Shown here piece after piece: positions 1-6,152 of a DNA stretch of 7,968 nucleotides. Position 1 is the first letter of the stretch. Each line of letters opens with the position of its first letter. Source of the DNA: Nanobdellota archaeon (GTDB taxonomy: Archaea > Nanobdellota > Nanobdellia > SCGC-AAA011-G17 > GW2011-AR17); assembly GCA_030018575.1 (NCBI GenBank), contig JASEIA010000068.1, positions 1 through 7,968 on the forward strand. The letters run 5' to 3'. A program made the translations under genes and the position numbers. Under the pieces are notes generated by a model, which saw only the letters and a list, made by a program, of their open reading frames with translations, did no database searches and was not told the origin of the DNA.

Positions 1-609
1 CACTGGCATCCGGACCATACAATGGGCATCAGAATAATAGAACAAATAAATAAAAACTGGCATACGAATACACCAAAAAGCAAGCCTATTGATGTATATA
101 TGCCTGAAGAGCAAATTGAACTTATGGACAAATATCTCATAAGAAAAAGCGTATTTGAATTCTATGAAACTCAAGGCATTATGAAACTACACTTCATTGA
201 AGAAAGAAAACCCGTAAAATTAGAAGAAACAAGCATAGAAGCAATAAGATTCCTAACCTCAACAGCAGTTTACTACCTGATAACAGAAGGGAACAAAAAA
301 ATAGTATATATGCCCTGTGAACTGGAAGAATTAAAAGAAATAGAACAGCTTAGAAATGCGGATTGCCTGATAGCACACTTAAGTTGGTTTAGGGAAAAAG
401 GTATTTGTGTGGACTTTCCTTGGAGTAACACCGAGCAGCCTGTTGAAAGAATATTAGAGTTCGCAAAAAACCTTTCAATAAAGTCTATAGTGTTCATGCA
501 CATTGACGAGTGCCATGACAAAACCCCTGAAGAATTGAAAATATTGGAAAAGAAGTACAAAGGATTTAATGTAAGATTTGCTTATGATGGCATGAAAATT
601 AAAGTGTAA
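1..609 (+). CDS. Metallo-beta-lactamase-fold hydrolase, 5' end outside the window
   Basis: Reading frame 1 is open from the first base, and its first six codons give H-W-H-P-D-H, the H-x-H-x-D-H metal-binding motif of the metallo-beta-lactamase fold. The first ATG at 22 lies after this motif, so it cannot be the true start; the N-terminal strands must lie upstream of the window. About 202 residues remain. The general shape (HxHxDH, a strand ending Y-M-P-C-E at 307-321, then an F-M-H-I-D near the C terminus at 493-507) recalls PhnP-like phosphodiesterase and RNase Z-type hydrolases. The usual third His is not obvious, and the position of the bridging Asp appears to hold Cys-Glu, so the second metal site may be altered. 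The substrate is unknown. The gene ends at TAA 607-609; the next gene has its own promoter, so the two are probably not one unit. The family is fairly sure, the activity is not. Confidence 0.8.
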   Translation, partial: HWHPDHTMGIRIIEQINKNWHTNTPKSKPIDVYMPEEQIELMDKYLIRKSVFEFYETQGIMKLHFIEERKPVKLEETSIEAIRFLTSTAVYYLITEGNKKIVYMPCELEELKEIEQLRNADCLIAHLSWFREKGICVDFPWSNTEQPVERILEFAKNLSIKSIVFMHIDECHDKTPEELKILEKKYKGFNVRFAYDGMKIKV

Positions 610-628
610 TCCCAAATCCATAAAAAGT

Positions 629-636
629 TTTATAAA
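629..636 (+). promoter_or_regulatory. TATA box of asnS
   Basis: TTTATAAA is centred 27.5 bases before the ATG at 660. With archaeal spacing of about 25-28 bases, transcription should begin at or next to that ATG, giving a leaderless mRNA. The earlier in-frame ATG at 642 would lie upstream of the transcript start, which argues against it as the start codon. Confidence 0.75.
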
Positions 637-659
637 CTTGCATGATTCTCACCATACTC

Positions 660-1953
660 ATGTTTATGTCTATACAGGAAGCAATGAAGCAGGGCTATGG
701 CTTAGTCTCAATACGCGGCTGGATTTACAGGGAAAGGAAGTCAAAGGAGCTTGCATTTATTATACTAAGGGATTCTTCCAATATTATACAGTGCGTTGTT
801 AAGAAAAGCAATGTATCTGAAAAAGAATGGGCTGGTGCTGAAAAAGTATTGATTGAAAGCAGCGCTGAAATTGAGGGGGAGATTAAGGAAGATAAGAGAG
901 CCCCTACAGGCTATGAGATTTCTGTAAAAAAAATAAACGTGATTCATTTTGCAGACGTGTTTCCAATCAACAAGGACCAAAGCACTGAATTTCTGGCAGA
1001 CAACAGGCATCTTTGGTTAAGATCCAGAAAGATGACAGCAATATTAAAGATAAGAAGCACTGTGTTTGGCGCAATACATGAATATTTTAGGAGCAATGGA
1101 TTCTATGAATACCAATCGCCTATATTCCAGGGAGTCCAGTGCGAAGGCGGCTCAACATTGTTTTCAGTCAATTATTTTGGAAAGCCCGTATTTCTTGCGC
1201 AGACATGGCAGTTGTATGCAGAGCCTGCTATATTTGCCTTGGAAAAAATCTATTGCATAGCGCCTTCTTTCCGTGCTGAGAAATCAAAAACATCAAGGCA
1301 TCTGACAGAATACTGGCACGCTGAGATGGAAGCTGCGTGGGCTTCATTTGCAGACATCCAGAATTATGCAGAAGGGGTAATGAAATTTGCATTGAATAAA
1401 GTTCTTGAGAATAATTTGGAAGAATTAAAAATATTGGAGAGAAATATTGAAAAACTAAAGCCTGCTGCTGAAAAGCCGTTCCCGCGCATTACATACACTA
1501 ATGCATTGAAAATTCTGAAAGAGAAAAACAAGATGGATATTGAGTGGGGCAAGGACCTGAGGACAGTTGAAGAGGATGAGCTTGTTAAGAATTTTGACAC
1601 TCCTTTAATTGTCACGCATTATCCAAAAGTTGTAAAAGCATTCTACATGAAGGAAGACCCGAAGAATCCTGAAGTTGTGTTTGGATGCGATGTATTGGCG
1701 CCTGAAGGATATGGAGAGATAATCGGCGGCTCTGAAAGAGAGCCTGACCTGGAGAAAATAAAAAAGAGATTAGAAGAGCAGGGAGAAGACCCTTCGCAGT
1801 ATGAATTCTATCTTGATACAAGAAAGTGGCAGTGTGCCCCATGGAGGATTTGGCATGGGCGTTGAGAGATTAGTATCCTGGATTTGCGGCTTGGAGAATA
1901 TCAAGGATGCAATTCCGTTCCCGAGGACGATGCTGAGATATAAGCCAGAATGA
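660..1953 (+). pseudogene. asnS: Asparaginyl-tRNA synthetase with internal frameshift
   Basis: This is a class II aminoacyl-tRNA synthetase that attaches Asn to tRNA-Asn in the cytoplasm. Residues are counted from the ATG at 660: an N-terminal OB-fold anticodon-binding domain at about 9-99, the motif 1 region near 147-156, E-G-G-S-T-L-F at 162-168, and motif 2 with F-R-A-E-K-S at 204-209 followed by H-L-T-E-Y-W-H, the form typical of AsnRS rather than AspRS. The original frame runs through R-K-W (1821-1829) and then into unrelated codons and a TGA at 1863-1865. From 1828 another frame gives G-S-V-P-H-G-G-F-G-M-G and V-E-R, that is motif 3, and continues to the normal end P-F-P-R-T-M-L-R-Y-K-P-E with TGA at 1951-1953. 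The simplest reading is the loss of two G from an original TGGGGC. Repaired, the protein would be 431 residues, the usual archaeal AsnRS length. An assembly error, a real mutation or recoding are all possible; all motifs are otherwise well kept, which favours a recent or artefactual lesion. Alternative ATG starts lie at 642 and 666. Confidence 0.85.
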
Positions 1954-2219
1954 TGCTTGCAGCCAAAAAAGTTGCAAAAGCCATCGAAAAGGCATTTAAT
2001 ATAACGCGCGTTGCAATGGCTATGGAAGGCATGGGCATTAACCATGCGCATATAAAGCTTTACCCGCTTCACGGCGTTACTGAAAAATTCAAGGAGATGT
2101 GGGCTTCTGAAAAGGTATTTTTTGAAAGATATGAAGGTTATATAACCACGCAGCTTGGTCCGAAGGCCGATATGAAAGAGCTCAAGAGCATTGCCTCCCA
2201 AATAAAAAAGCAGTTTTGA
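1950..2219 (+). CDS. HIT-family protein, C-terminal half only
   Basis: This encodes 89 residues starting M-M-L-A-A-K-K-V-A-K. The helix, then M-E-G-M-G-I, then N-H-A-H-I-K-L-Y-P-L-H-G match the second half of HIT-fold nucleotide hydrolases/transferases. The motif is H-x-H-x-K rather than H-x-H-x-H; the middle His, the nucleophile in characterised members, is kept. From memory, a subgroup of HIT proteins shares H-A-H-x-K-L-x-P-x-H-G, so the Lys may be normal for the subgroup. A complete HIT domain is about 110-150 residues; the first half (the first strands and helix of the fold) is absent, and the same frame is closed by TAA at 1941-1943. The ATG at 1950 overlaps the asnS TGA as ATGA, which allows translational coupling; a second ATG is at 1953. 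No good Shine-Dalgarno is seen. It could be a remnant, a small domain protein, or the result of a misjoin. Binding or catalysis by this half alone is unlikely. Confidence 0.65.
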   Translation: MMLAAKKVAKAIEKAFNITRVAMAMEGMGINHAHIKLYPLHGVTEKFKEMWASEKVFFERYEGYITTQLGPKADMKELKSIASQIKKQF

Positions 2220-2243
2220 CTTTTAGTAAAATCGCCAGTAAGA

Positions 2244-2251
2244 TTTATAAA
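2244..2251 (+). promoter_or_regulatory. TATA box of the six-cysteine membrane protein gene
   Basis: TTTATAAA is centred 26.5 bases before the ATG at 2274. This spacing predicts that transcription starts at the start codon (leaderless mRNA) and that this gene is transcribed separately from asnS and the HIT fragment. Confidence 0.7.
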
Positions 2252-2273
2252 CAAAAGCAGATTACTATACACC

Positions 2274-2756
2274 ATGGACAAAAGGGCATTATTCATGTTT
2301 TCAGTATTGTTTGTTGCAGGATTGTTTCTGTTTGGCGAAGGAATCACGGGCTTGTATGTAATGGAATTCCAGCAGGAGCCTTGCGGGCAGGACTTCAAGT
2401 GCGCTGAAGGAAAAGCGTGCTGCCTTTTCTACAATGAGAATTTCGGCGTATGCGACGCAGAAGACAAGTGCGATGACATTTCAAGAGTCACATTTGATGC
2501 AAGAAGAAAAGTATCATCCTATGACATGATGAGCAGGGATGAGAAATACACCTTATTTAACACAATAAGCGTTCATGTTGAATCCCCAAAGCAGGCTTCA
2601 AACACATATGCGCTTTTGGCGGGAATTATTCTTGTTTTGGTTGCATTCATAGGGCTTTTCATAGGAAAAGTCAGGGACATTCACGCAGGAAGAAGCCATT
2701 CCCTTTACAGGACAAAAGAGGGCGTCAAGGGCAAGATTAAGAAGAAAAAGAAGTAA
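2274..2756 (+). CDS. Small membrane protein with six-cysteine external domain, unknown function
   Basis: This is a 160-residue protein I do not recognise. A hydrophobic N-terminal segment at about residues 5-28 can serve as signal anchor or signal peptide. It is followed by a polar region with six cysteines at 37, 43, 49, 50, 60 and 66 (pattern C-x5-C-x5-C-C-x9-C-x5-C), a charged stretch to about 108, a second membrane helix at about 112-131, and a basic tail ending in five Lys. Positive residues after the second helix place the C terminus in the cytoplasm; the cysteine domain should then face outwards, where disulfides could form. The order C-C-CC-C-C is that of cystine-knot mini-proteins, but loop lengths alone do not prove the fold. 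The start at 2274 is supported by the TATA box 26.5 bases before it. The gene ends two bases before the end of the convergent gene. A role in the cell envelope is inference. Confidence 0.75.
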   Translation: MDKRALFMFSVLFVAGLFLFGEGITGLYVMEFQQEPCGQDFKCAEGKACCLFYNENFGVCDAEDKCDDISRVTFDARRKVSSYDMMSRDEKYTLFNTISVHVESPKQASNTYALLAGIILVLVAFIGLFIGKVRDIHAGRSHSLYRTKEGVKGKIKKKKK

Positions 2757-2758
2757 TT

Positions 2759-3337
2759 CTAGAAATGCAATTCTGCCTTTTCATCAGCAATTTTCTGCAT
2801 ATAGTCAACAAGCCATTCCCTGTCGCCTTCAACCTTTACAAATGGCTGGAGCATATGAAGCGCGGAAAGGTAAAGCAGGCTTTTATGGACATAAACAACA
2901 GCGCCTTTTTCCTCAAGCCTCGCGGCAATCCTTGAATATCCGTTGGGCATTGTGCTTGAGAAAATCCTGACGTCTTTGGAAGATGTATTGTCAAGCAAGG
3001 AGTCAAGACTTCTGAGATTGAATATGGATGCTGAATGGCTCTGCAAGGCAGCGCTGACTGACACAGCAGTGTCATTTATGCCATACCCTGCAAAGCAGTG
3101 CCCTAAGAATGAATTTCTTACAGCTGTTACAATCCTTTTCTGGATGCCTTTTATGATTTTCTCGTCCCTGGAAAGAGCCTGAGAAGCTTGCATTCTGACT
3201 GCAAAATAATCTCCCTCTTCCTCAATTATTTCTTCCTGCGATTTGCATGGAAGCTCGTAATAGTCATGTATCTTGCTTGAAAGAATATAGCCCTCAATGA
3301 TGTTTGCTATGCTCTTGTGCTTTCTTCGCCTTGACAT
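2759..3337 (-). CDS. Unknown protein, paralog A of a tandem pair
   Basis: This 192-residue protein has no family I recognise. No signal peptide or membrane helix is apparent; the N terminus is basic (M-S-R-R-R-K-H-K), so it is probably cytoplasmic. Residues 115-170 align with residues 109-163 of the adjacent upstream gene: L-D-x-T-x-S-K-D, then I-F, I-A-A, a Y, and P-F-x-K-V-E, about one third identical by eye with one gap. A second match is Q-x-R-I-x-x-A-x-R-N-S at about 66-76. The ATG overlaps the TGA of the upstream paralog by one base (TGATG), so both are co-transcribed and probably translationally coupled. Three Cys (31, 81 and one near the start codon context excluded) do not form a motif. 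The stop TAG is at 2761-2759. Start choice is supported by the overlap. Function is unknown. Confidence 0.75.
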   Translation of the reverse strand: MSRRRKHKSIANIIEGYILSSKIHDYYELPCKSQEEIIEEEGDYFAVRMQASQALSRDEKIIKGIQKRIVTAVRNSFLGHCFAGYGINDTAVSVSAALQSHSASIFNLRSLDSLLDNTSSKDVRIFSSTMPNGYSRIAARLEEKGAVVYVHKSLLYLSALHMLQPFVKVEGDREWLVDYMQKIADEKAELHF

Positions 3338-3885
3338 CAGCGTTTCCTCGCTTTGTATCTATTCTCAATCTCGCTTGCGATCACATATCTTGCCATTTCA
3401 ACCTTGAAAAAAGGATGGAGATAATCCATTATCTTTTCCAGCGCAACACTTTCCTTTATGTACAAGAAGGTCTTCTTTGCATCCATAGCTGCGATAAAGT
3501 CCCACCTTCTTTCGTCAAAGCCCGCAAAAATCTTGAAATCTTTTGAAGTTGTCTGGTCAAGCTTCTCAACAAGCCTGATAAGCCCGGCAACATTCACAAC
3601 GGGCTTTAACTTGTCCCTGCAGGCCATAACATTCGTGCTATGGTCCGGCGAGAGAGAGCTTATTCTCATGCACAAATCATTGGGATACTTTGCAAACTCC
3701 CCTGCATCCCATGAGTTTCTCCACGCGTTGTAAATCCTTAACTGGAATCCCGGCACTTCGGCTGCGCCAGATGAAAGAGCGCCTGTTGCAATCAGCTCAA
3801 TTTTGGAATAATAAGAATCATCATCCTTGACTTCAATTCCGCTTGCTGCGCTGTAGCACTCTGAAAGCCTTATTGTGTCTTCCAT
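3337..3885 (-). CDS. Unknown protein, paralog B of a tandem pair
   Basis: This protein is 182 residues from the ATG at 3885; it is not recognised and has no membrane helix. Shared blocks with the downstream gene are A-L-S at about 36-38, Q-L-R-I-Y-N-A-W-R-N-S at 48-58, and 109-163 with L-D-Q-T-T-S-K-D and P-F-F-K-V-E, which shows a tandem duplication followed by strong divergence. Other in-frame starts are ATG 3903 (188 residues) and GTG 3918 (193 residues). I prefer 3885 because a G-rich Shine-Dalgarno-like element precedes it, the similarity to the paralog begins there, and the region further upstream can fold into an RNA hairpin. The gene is first in a two-gene unit with its own TATA box at 3984-3991 and a leader of about 75 bases, unlike the leaderless neighbours, which hints at control at the RNA level (inference). 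Confidence 0.75.
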   Translation of the reverse strand: MEDTIRLSECYSAASGIEVKDDDSYYSKIELIATGALSSGAAEVPGFQLRIYNAWRNSWDAGEFAKYPNDLCMRISSLSPDHSTNVMACRDKLKPVVNVAGLIRLVEKLDQTTSKDFKIFAGFDERRWDFIAAMDAKKTFLYIKESVALEKIMDYLHPFFKVEMARYVIASEIENRYKARKR

Positions 3886-3889
3886 GTTT

Positions 3890-3895
3890 ACCCCC
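3890..3895 (-). promoter_or_regulatory. Shine-Dalgarno-like element for paralog B
   Basis: On the minus strand GGGGGT lies four bases before the ATG at 3885. It differs at one base from GGAGGT, the complement of the 16S rRNA tail. It is the main reason for choosing 3885 over 3903 or the GTG at 3918. The spacing is a little short. Confidence 0.45.
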
Positions 3896-3907
3896 AAAAT
3901 CATGAAT

Positions 3908-3957
3908 GCCCTGCTCACCGCGCAGAATCATTGGTCATCTGCGTTTTAATGCAGGGC
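3908..3957 (-). promoter_or_regulatory. Structured 5' leader RNA of the paralog pair (candidate cis-regulator)
   Basis: In the minus-strand transcript an outer 7-base-pair stem GCCCTGC/GCAGGGC (3957-3951 with 3914-3908) encloses an inner 6-base-pair stem CGCAGA/TCTGCG (3943-3938 with 3926-3921), both perfect, with an 11-base loop and asymmetric internal loops of 7 and 6 bases. The transcript is expected to begin at about 3960, so the structure lies at the very 5' end of the mRNA. The four CTGC/GCAG elements can also pair as two separate short hairpins (first with second, third with fourth), which gives two mutually exclusive folds. This may be a regulatory leader or an end-stabilising structure; no known riboswitch class was recognised. 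Confidence 0.45.
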
Positions 3958-3983
3958 TCCTGATATCTGCTATTTCAATGGTA

Positions 3984-3991
3984 TTTATAAA
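3984..3991 (-). promoter_or_regulatory. TATA box of the paralog pair
   Basis: TTTATAAA lies between the phasin-like gene and paralog B. Archaeal spacing puts the transcription start near 3960, about 75 bases before the preferred ATG at 3885. The element is its own reverse complement, so direction is inferred from the genes: no plausible plus-strand gene follows it. Confidence 0.6.
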
Positions 3992-4010
3992 GCTTTCCTA
4001 TTATATAGAA

Positions 4011-4040
4011 GTAAAAATAACAATAATAAAAGAAAAAAAG
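4011..4040 (-). terminator. U-rich terminator after the phasin-like gene
   Basis: Directly after the TAA of the phasin-like gene the minus strand carries a run of seven T followed by further T-rich clusters over about 30 bases, without a strong hairpin. This is the usual form of intrinsic termination in archaea. It would end the kinase-phasin transcript before the next promoter. Confidence 0.6.
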
Positions 4041-4043
4041 CCC

Positions 4044-4409
4044 TTATCTCTTCCTTGCTTTCTTCTTTGCCTTGGGCTTTGCCTTAAGCTTTGATTCTGC
4101 GGATTTTACCCTTGCCTGCACAACCTTCAGCTTTTTCTCATATTGTGCTTTTGTTTTCTTTACAAAAGCCTCTCCTTTTGCCCTGGCACCCTTTGCCTGC
4201 TTTTCGACAAAAGCCCGCCATTCCTTCTGCTTTTTTGCAGCTTCATCAAGGATTTCATCTGCAAACTTCTTCACTTCATCCTCGTTTGCCTTTCCCTTTT
4301 CAAGAAGCTCTTTTGCCAGTGCTTCTGCCTTTTCTTTTGTCACAACCCCGAGTCCGATGCCGATAAGCATCGCCTTTCTCGCAAGCTGCTTTACATCCTC
4401 TGGTTCCAT
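4044..4409 (-). CDS. Phasin-like coiled-coil protein
   Basis: This 121-residue protein resembles the phasin / polyhydroxyalkanoate granule-associated family (PhaF/PhaI-like, COG3937 type). The N-terminal part has the amphipathic segment K-A-M-L-I-G-I-G-L-G-V-V-T-K-E-K (about 12-27), typical of this family, then E-L-L-E-K-G-K-A-N-E-D-E-V-K-K-F and a long helical, charged region. The C terminus is Lys/Ala-rich (about 102-121) and resembles the histone-like tail of PhaF. The start at 4409 is strongly supported by a GGAGGT Shine-Dalgarno six bases before it; a longer reading frame to 4541 overlaps the kinase gene and is rejected. It follows the UbiB-type gene by 14 bases and must be co-transcribed. 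Phasins bind lipid or granule surfaces, but in organisms without polyester synthesis such proteins may act at the membrane. No polyester synthase is seen in the window. Its role with the kinase is unknown. Confidence 0.75.
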   Translation of the reverse strand: MEPEDVKQLARKAMLIGIGLGVVTKEKAEALAKELLEKGKANEDEVKKFADEILDEAAKKQKEWRAFVEKQAKGARAKGEAFVKKTKAQYEKKLKVVQARVKSAESKLKAKPKAKKKARKR

Positions 4410-4415
4410 TTTATT

Positions 4416-4421
4416 ACCTCC
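4416..4421 (-). promoter_or_regulatory. Perfect Shine-Dalgarno of the phasin-like gene
   Basis: GGAGGT on the minus strand lies six bases before the ATG at 4409 and three bases after the kinase stop codon. It fixes the start of the phasin-like gene and shows that internal operon genes use Shine-Dalgarno initiation here, in contrast to the leaderless first genes. Confidence 0.8.
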
Positions 4422-4423
4422 TT

Positions 4424-6127
4424 TCATTCTCCGTTTTCGCTTTTGTACTTGCCTTCCCTTAAGATAGAGATTGTAAGCAAGACGCCAAGCCATATAATCA
4501 GGAATACGCCCAAATATGTAAGCGCAGGAATGCCAAGCCATAAAGGCGGCACCTGCGCGTGTATTATCAGCGCATTTGAGACTATGATTGCAGCTATTAT
4601 GAATCCTATCACAAGCCTGTTGCTTGACCTGTCAAGTTCCATCACAGCCCTGTCCATGTCGCTCTTCCTTACCTCGAGCTTTAATTTCTGCCCTTCCTTC
4701 CATGTCCTGAAAAAGCTGTTCAAATCCCCTGGAAGGCTTGAAAGGAAATCCTTTGTGTTGATTGCAACCTTTCTTATGTCGCCGTAAACATGCCCGGGGC
4801 TTACCCTTTCCTTCATCATCTGCTCTATTCTCGGCTGCATGTAAGCAGTGAAGTTGAAGTCACGCACATATTTCATGCCAAAGCCCTGAAGCGTTATTAT
4901 TGACTTTGCAAGCAGTATGAAGTTTAAGGGCAGCTTTATCCTGTATTTTCTTGCCATGTCAAACGCATTTGAAAAGAAAGAGGCAAAATTAATCTGGCTG
5001 TTTGAGGCGTCATAATATTCCGCAAATTTCTCAACCAAATCCTCCTTGAACTGCTTTGCATTGAATGCGGCAGGGTCGTTTAGCCCCATTCTCTGGAAAG
5101 CCGCGACAATTGCGTCAAGGTCCATTGTCAAGAGCCCGATTAAGATTTCCTCCATTTCGTCAACCATGTCAGGCGTAACCCTACCCACAATCCCGAAGTC
5201 AAGAAATGCAATCTTGTTGTGCCCCAATAGAAGGATATTTCCGGGGTGCGGATCTGCGTGGAAAACCCTGTAGTCAAAAATCTGATCCAACATTGCATTG
5301 AAAACATTGTTTGAGGCTATTTTCATTGAGCTATGGTATGCTTCAAAGTCAGCAATATCGCTTATCTTCACGCCGTGGACATACGACATTGTAAGAACCC
5401 TTCTTGTCGTGTGCTCCCAGAACACCCTTGGTATTGCCACATTCTGGTCATTCTTGAAATTGTTGTAGAAAATCTCAATGTTTCTTGCCTCGAGCATGTA
5501 ATCAAGCTCTTTCTTTGAGTAAGCCTCAAACCCATTGATGATTGTATTGAGGTCATACTCCCTTACTTCCGGATAGCGGTGCTCAATCAACTTTGCAAGA
5601 TAATGCAAAAGCTTTGTGTCGGCAGTAAACAAGTCATACAATCCCGGGCGCTGGACTTTTACAGCAACAAGCTCTCCAGACCTTAATTTTGCCTTGTGCA
5701 CCTGCCCGATTGATGCTGACGCAATCGGCTTCTGGTCAAATTCCTTAAAAACCCTTGAAAGGCTCTGGTTCAGGTCATCCTCTATTATCTGCTTCACAAG
5801 CCTGAAATGCATCGGCTTCACGTCATCCTGCAGCTTTGCAAACTCGTCGCAGTATTCCCTTGGCAGCAAGTCATATCTGACGCTCAGCATCTGCCCCAGC
5901 TTTATGAAAGTGCCGCCAAGATTCTCAAGGACTTTTCTTAGCCTTACAGGCAAAGATGTTATCGGCTTTGAGAACTCCTCTTTCTGCAGCCTTTTGTGAA
6001 AAGTCAAATGATGCTTCAGCTCAAGCCTGTCAATTGCATAGCCCATTCCCTGCTTGAAAAGCGCATTCGTAATCTGCCTTAACCGCTTTGAGCTTGAAAT
6101 CTCGTGGTTTCCATTAGCCTCTTCCAT
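4424..6127 (-). CDS. UbiB/ABC1/ADCK-family atypical kinase, membrane-anchored
   Basis: This 567-residue protein has all signature motifs of the ABC1 atypical kinase family: K-x-G-Q at 76-79 (F-I-K-L-G-Q), the Ala-rich nucleotide loop in the form A-S-A-S-I-G-Q at 136-142, V-A-V-K with the Lys at 157, E-x-D at 207-209, the catalytic segment F-H-A-D-P-H-P-G-N at 289-297 and D-F-G at 310-312. Two membrane helices follow at about 504-524 and 532-553, as in bacterial UbiB, so the kinase domain faces the cytoplasm at the membrane. The length fits the family. Bacterial and mitochondrial members support ubiquinone synthesis or lipid homeostasis through ATPase/kinase activity; ubiquinone is not expected in this kind of archaeon, so the substrate here is open. 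The gene lies 62 bases after gltX in the same direction but has its own TATA-like sequences, and it leads an operon with the phasin-like gene. I give no gene symbol because the pathway is uncertain. Confidence 0.92.
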   Translation of the reverse strand: MEEANGNHEISSSKRLRQITNALFKQGMGYAIDRLELKHHLTFHKRLQKEEFSKPITSLPVRLRKVLENLGGTFIKLGQMLSVRYDLLPREYCDEFAKLQDDVKPMHFRLVKQIIEDDLNQSLSRVFKEFDQKPIASASIGQVHKAKLRSGELVAVKVQRPGLYDLFTADTKLLHYLAKLIEHRYPEVREYDLNTIINGFEAYSKKELDYMLEARNIEIFYNNFKNDQNVAIPRVFWEHTTRRVLTMSYVHGVKISDIADFEAYHSSMKIASNNVFNAMLDQIFDYRVFHADPHPGNILLLGHNKIAFLDFGIVGRVTPDMVDEMEEILIGLLTMDLDAIVAAFQRMGLNDPAAFNAKQFKEDLVEKFAEYYDASNSQINFASFFSNAFDMARKYRIKLPLNFILLAKSIITLQGFGMKYVRDFNFTAYMQPRIEQMMKERVSPGHVYGDIRKVAINTKDFLSSLPGDLNSFFRTWKEGQKLKLEVRKSDMDRAVMELDRSSNRLVIGFIIAAIIVSNALIIHAQVPPLWLGIPALTYLGVFLIIWLGVLLTISILREGKYKSENGE

Positions 6128-6152
6128 ACGCCTATTATAGTGGCGTTGCAGA

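Noticed and set aside
1821..1835. Programmed frameshifting in asnS as the leading explanation
   Set aside because: No slippery heptamer, stop codon at the shift or clear downstream stem is visible; missing bases in a G run explain it more simply. Kept only as an alternative.
1770..2201. Minus-strand reading frame of 143 codons across the asnS end and the HIT fragment
   Set aside because: It has no recognisable domain and lies opposite sequence that clearly encodes synthetase motif 3 and a HIT motif.
3886..3918. GTG start at 3918 for paralog B
   Set aside because: No ribosome site precedes it, the codons overlap the predicted leader stem, and the similarity with the paralog begins near the ATG at 3885.
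3921..3961. Possible C/D box small RNA in the gap between paralog B and the phasin-like gene
   Set aside because: Fragments resembling TGATGA and CTGA occur, but not in correct order and spacing on one strand; the nested stems explain the region better.
4410..4541. N-terminal extension of 44 residues for the phasin-like protein
   Set aside because: It overlaps the membrane-helix end of the kinase gene, and a perfect Shine-Dalgarno marks the ATG at 4409.
4143..4787. Plus-strand reading frame of 214 codons, rich in Phe, Ser and Leu
   Set aside because: It is the antisense of the Lys/Ala-rich phasin-like gene and the end of the kinase gene, has no promoter or ribosome site, and its composition is that of a shadow frame.
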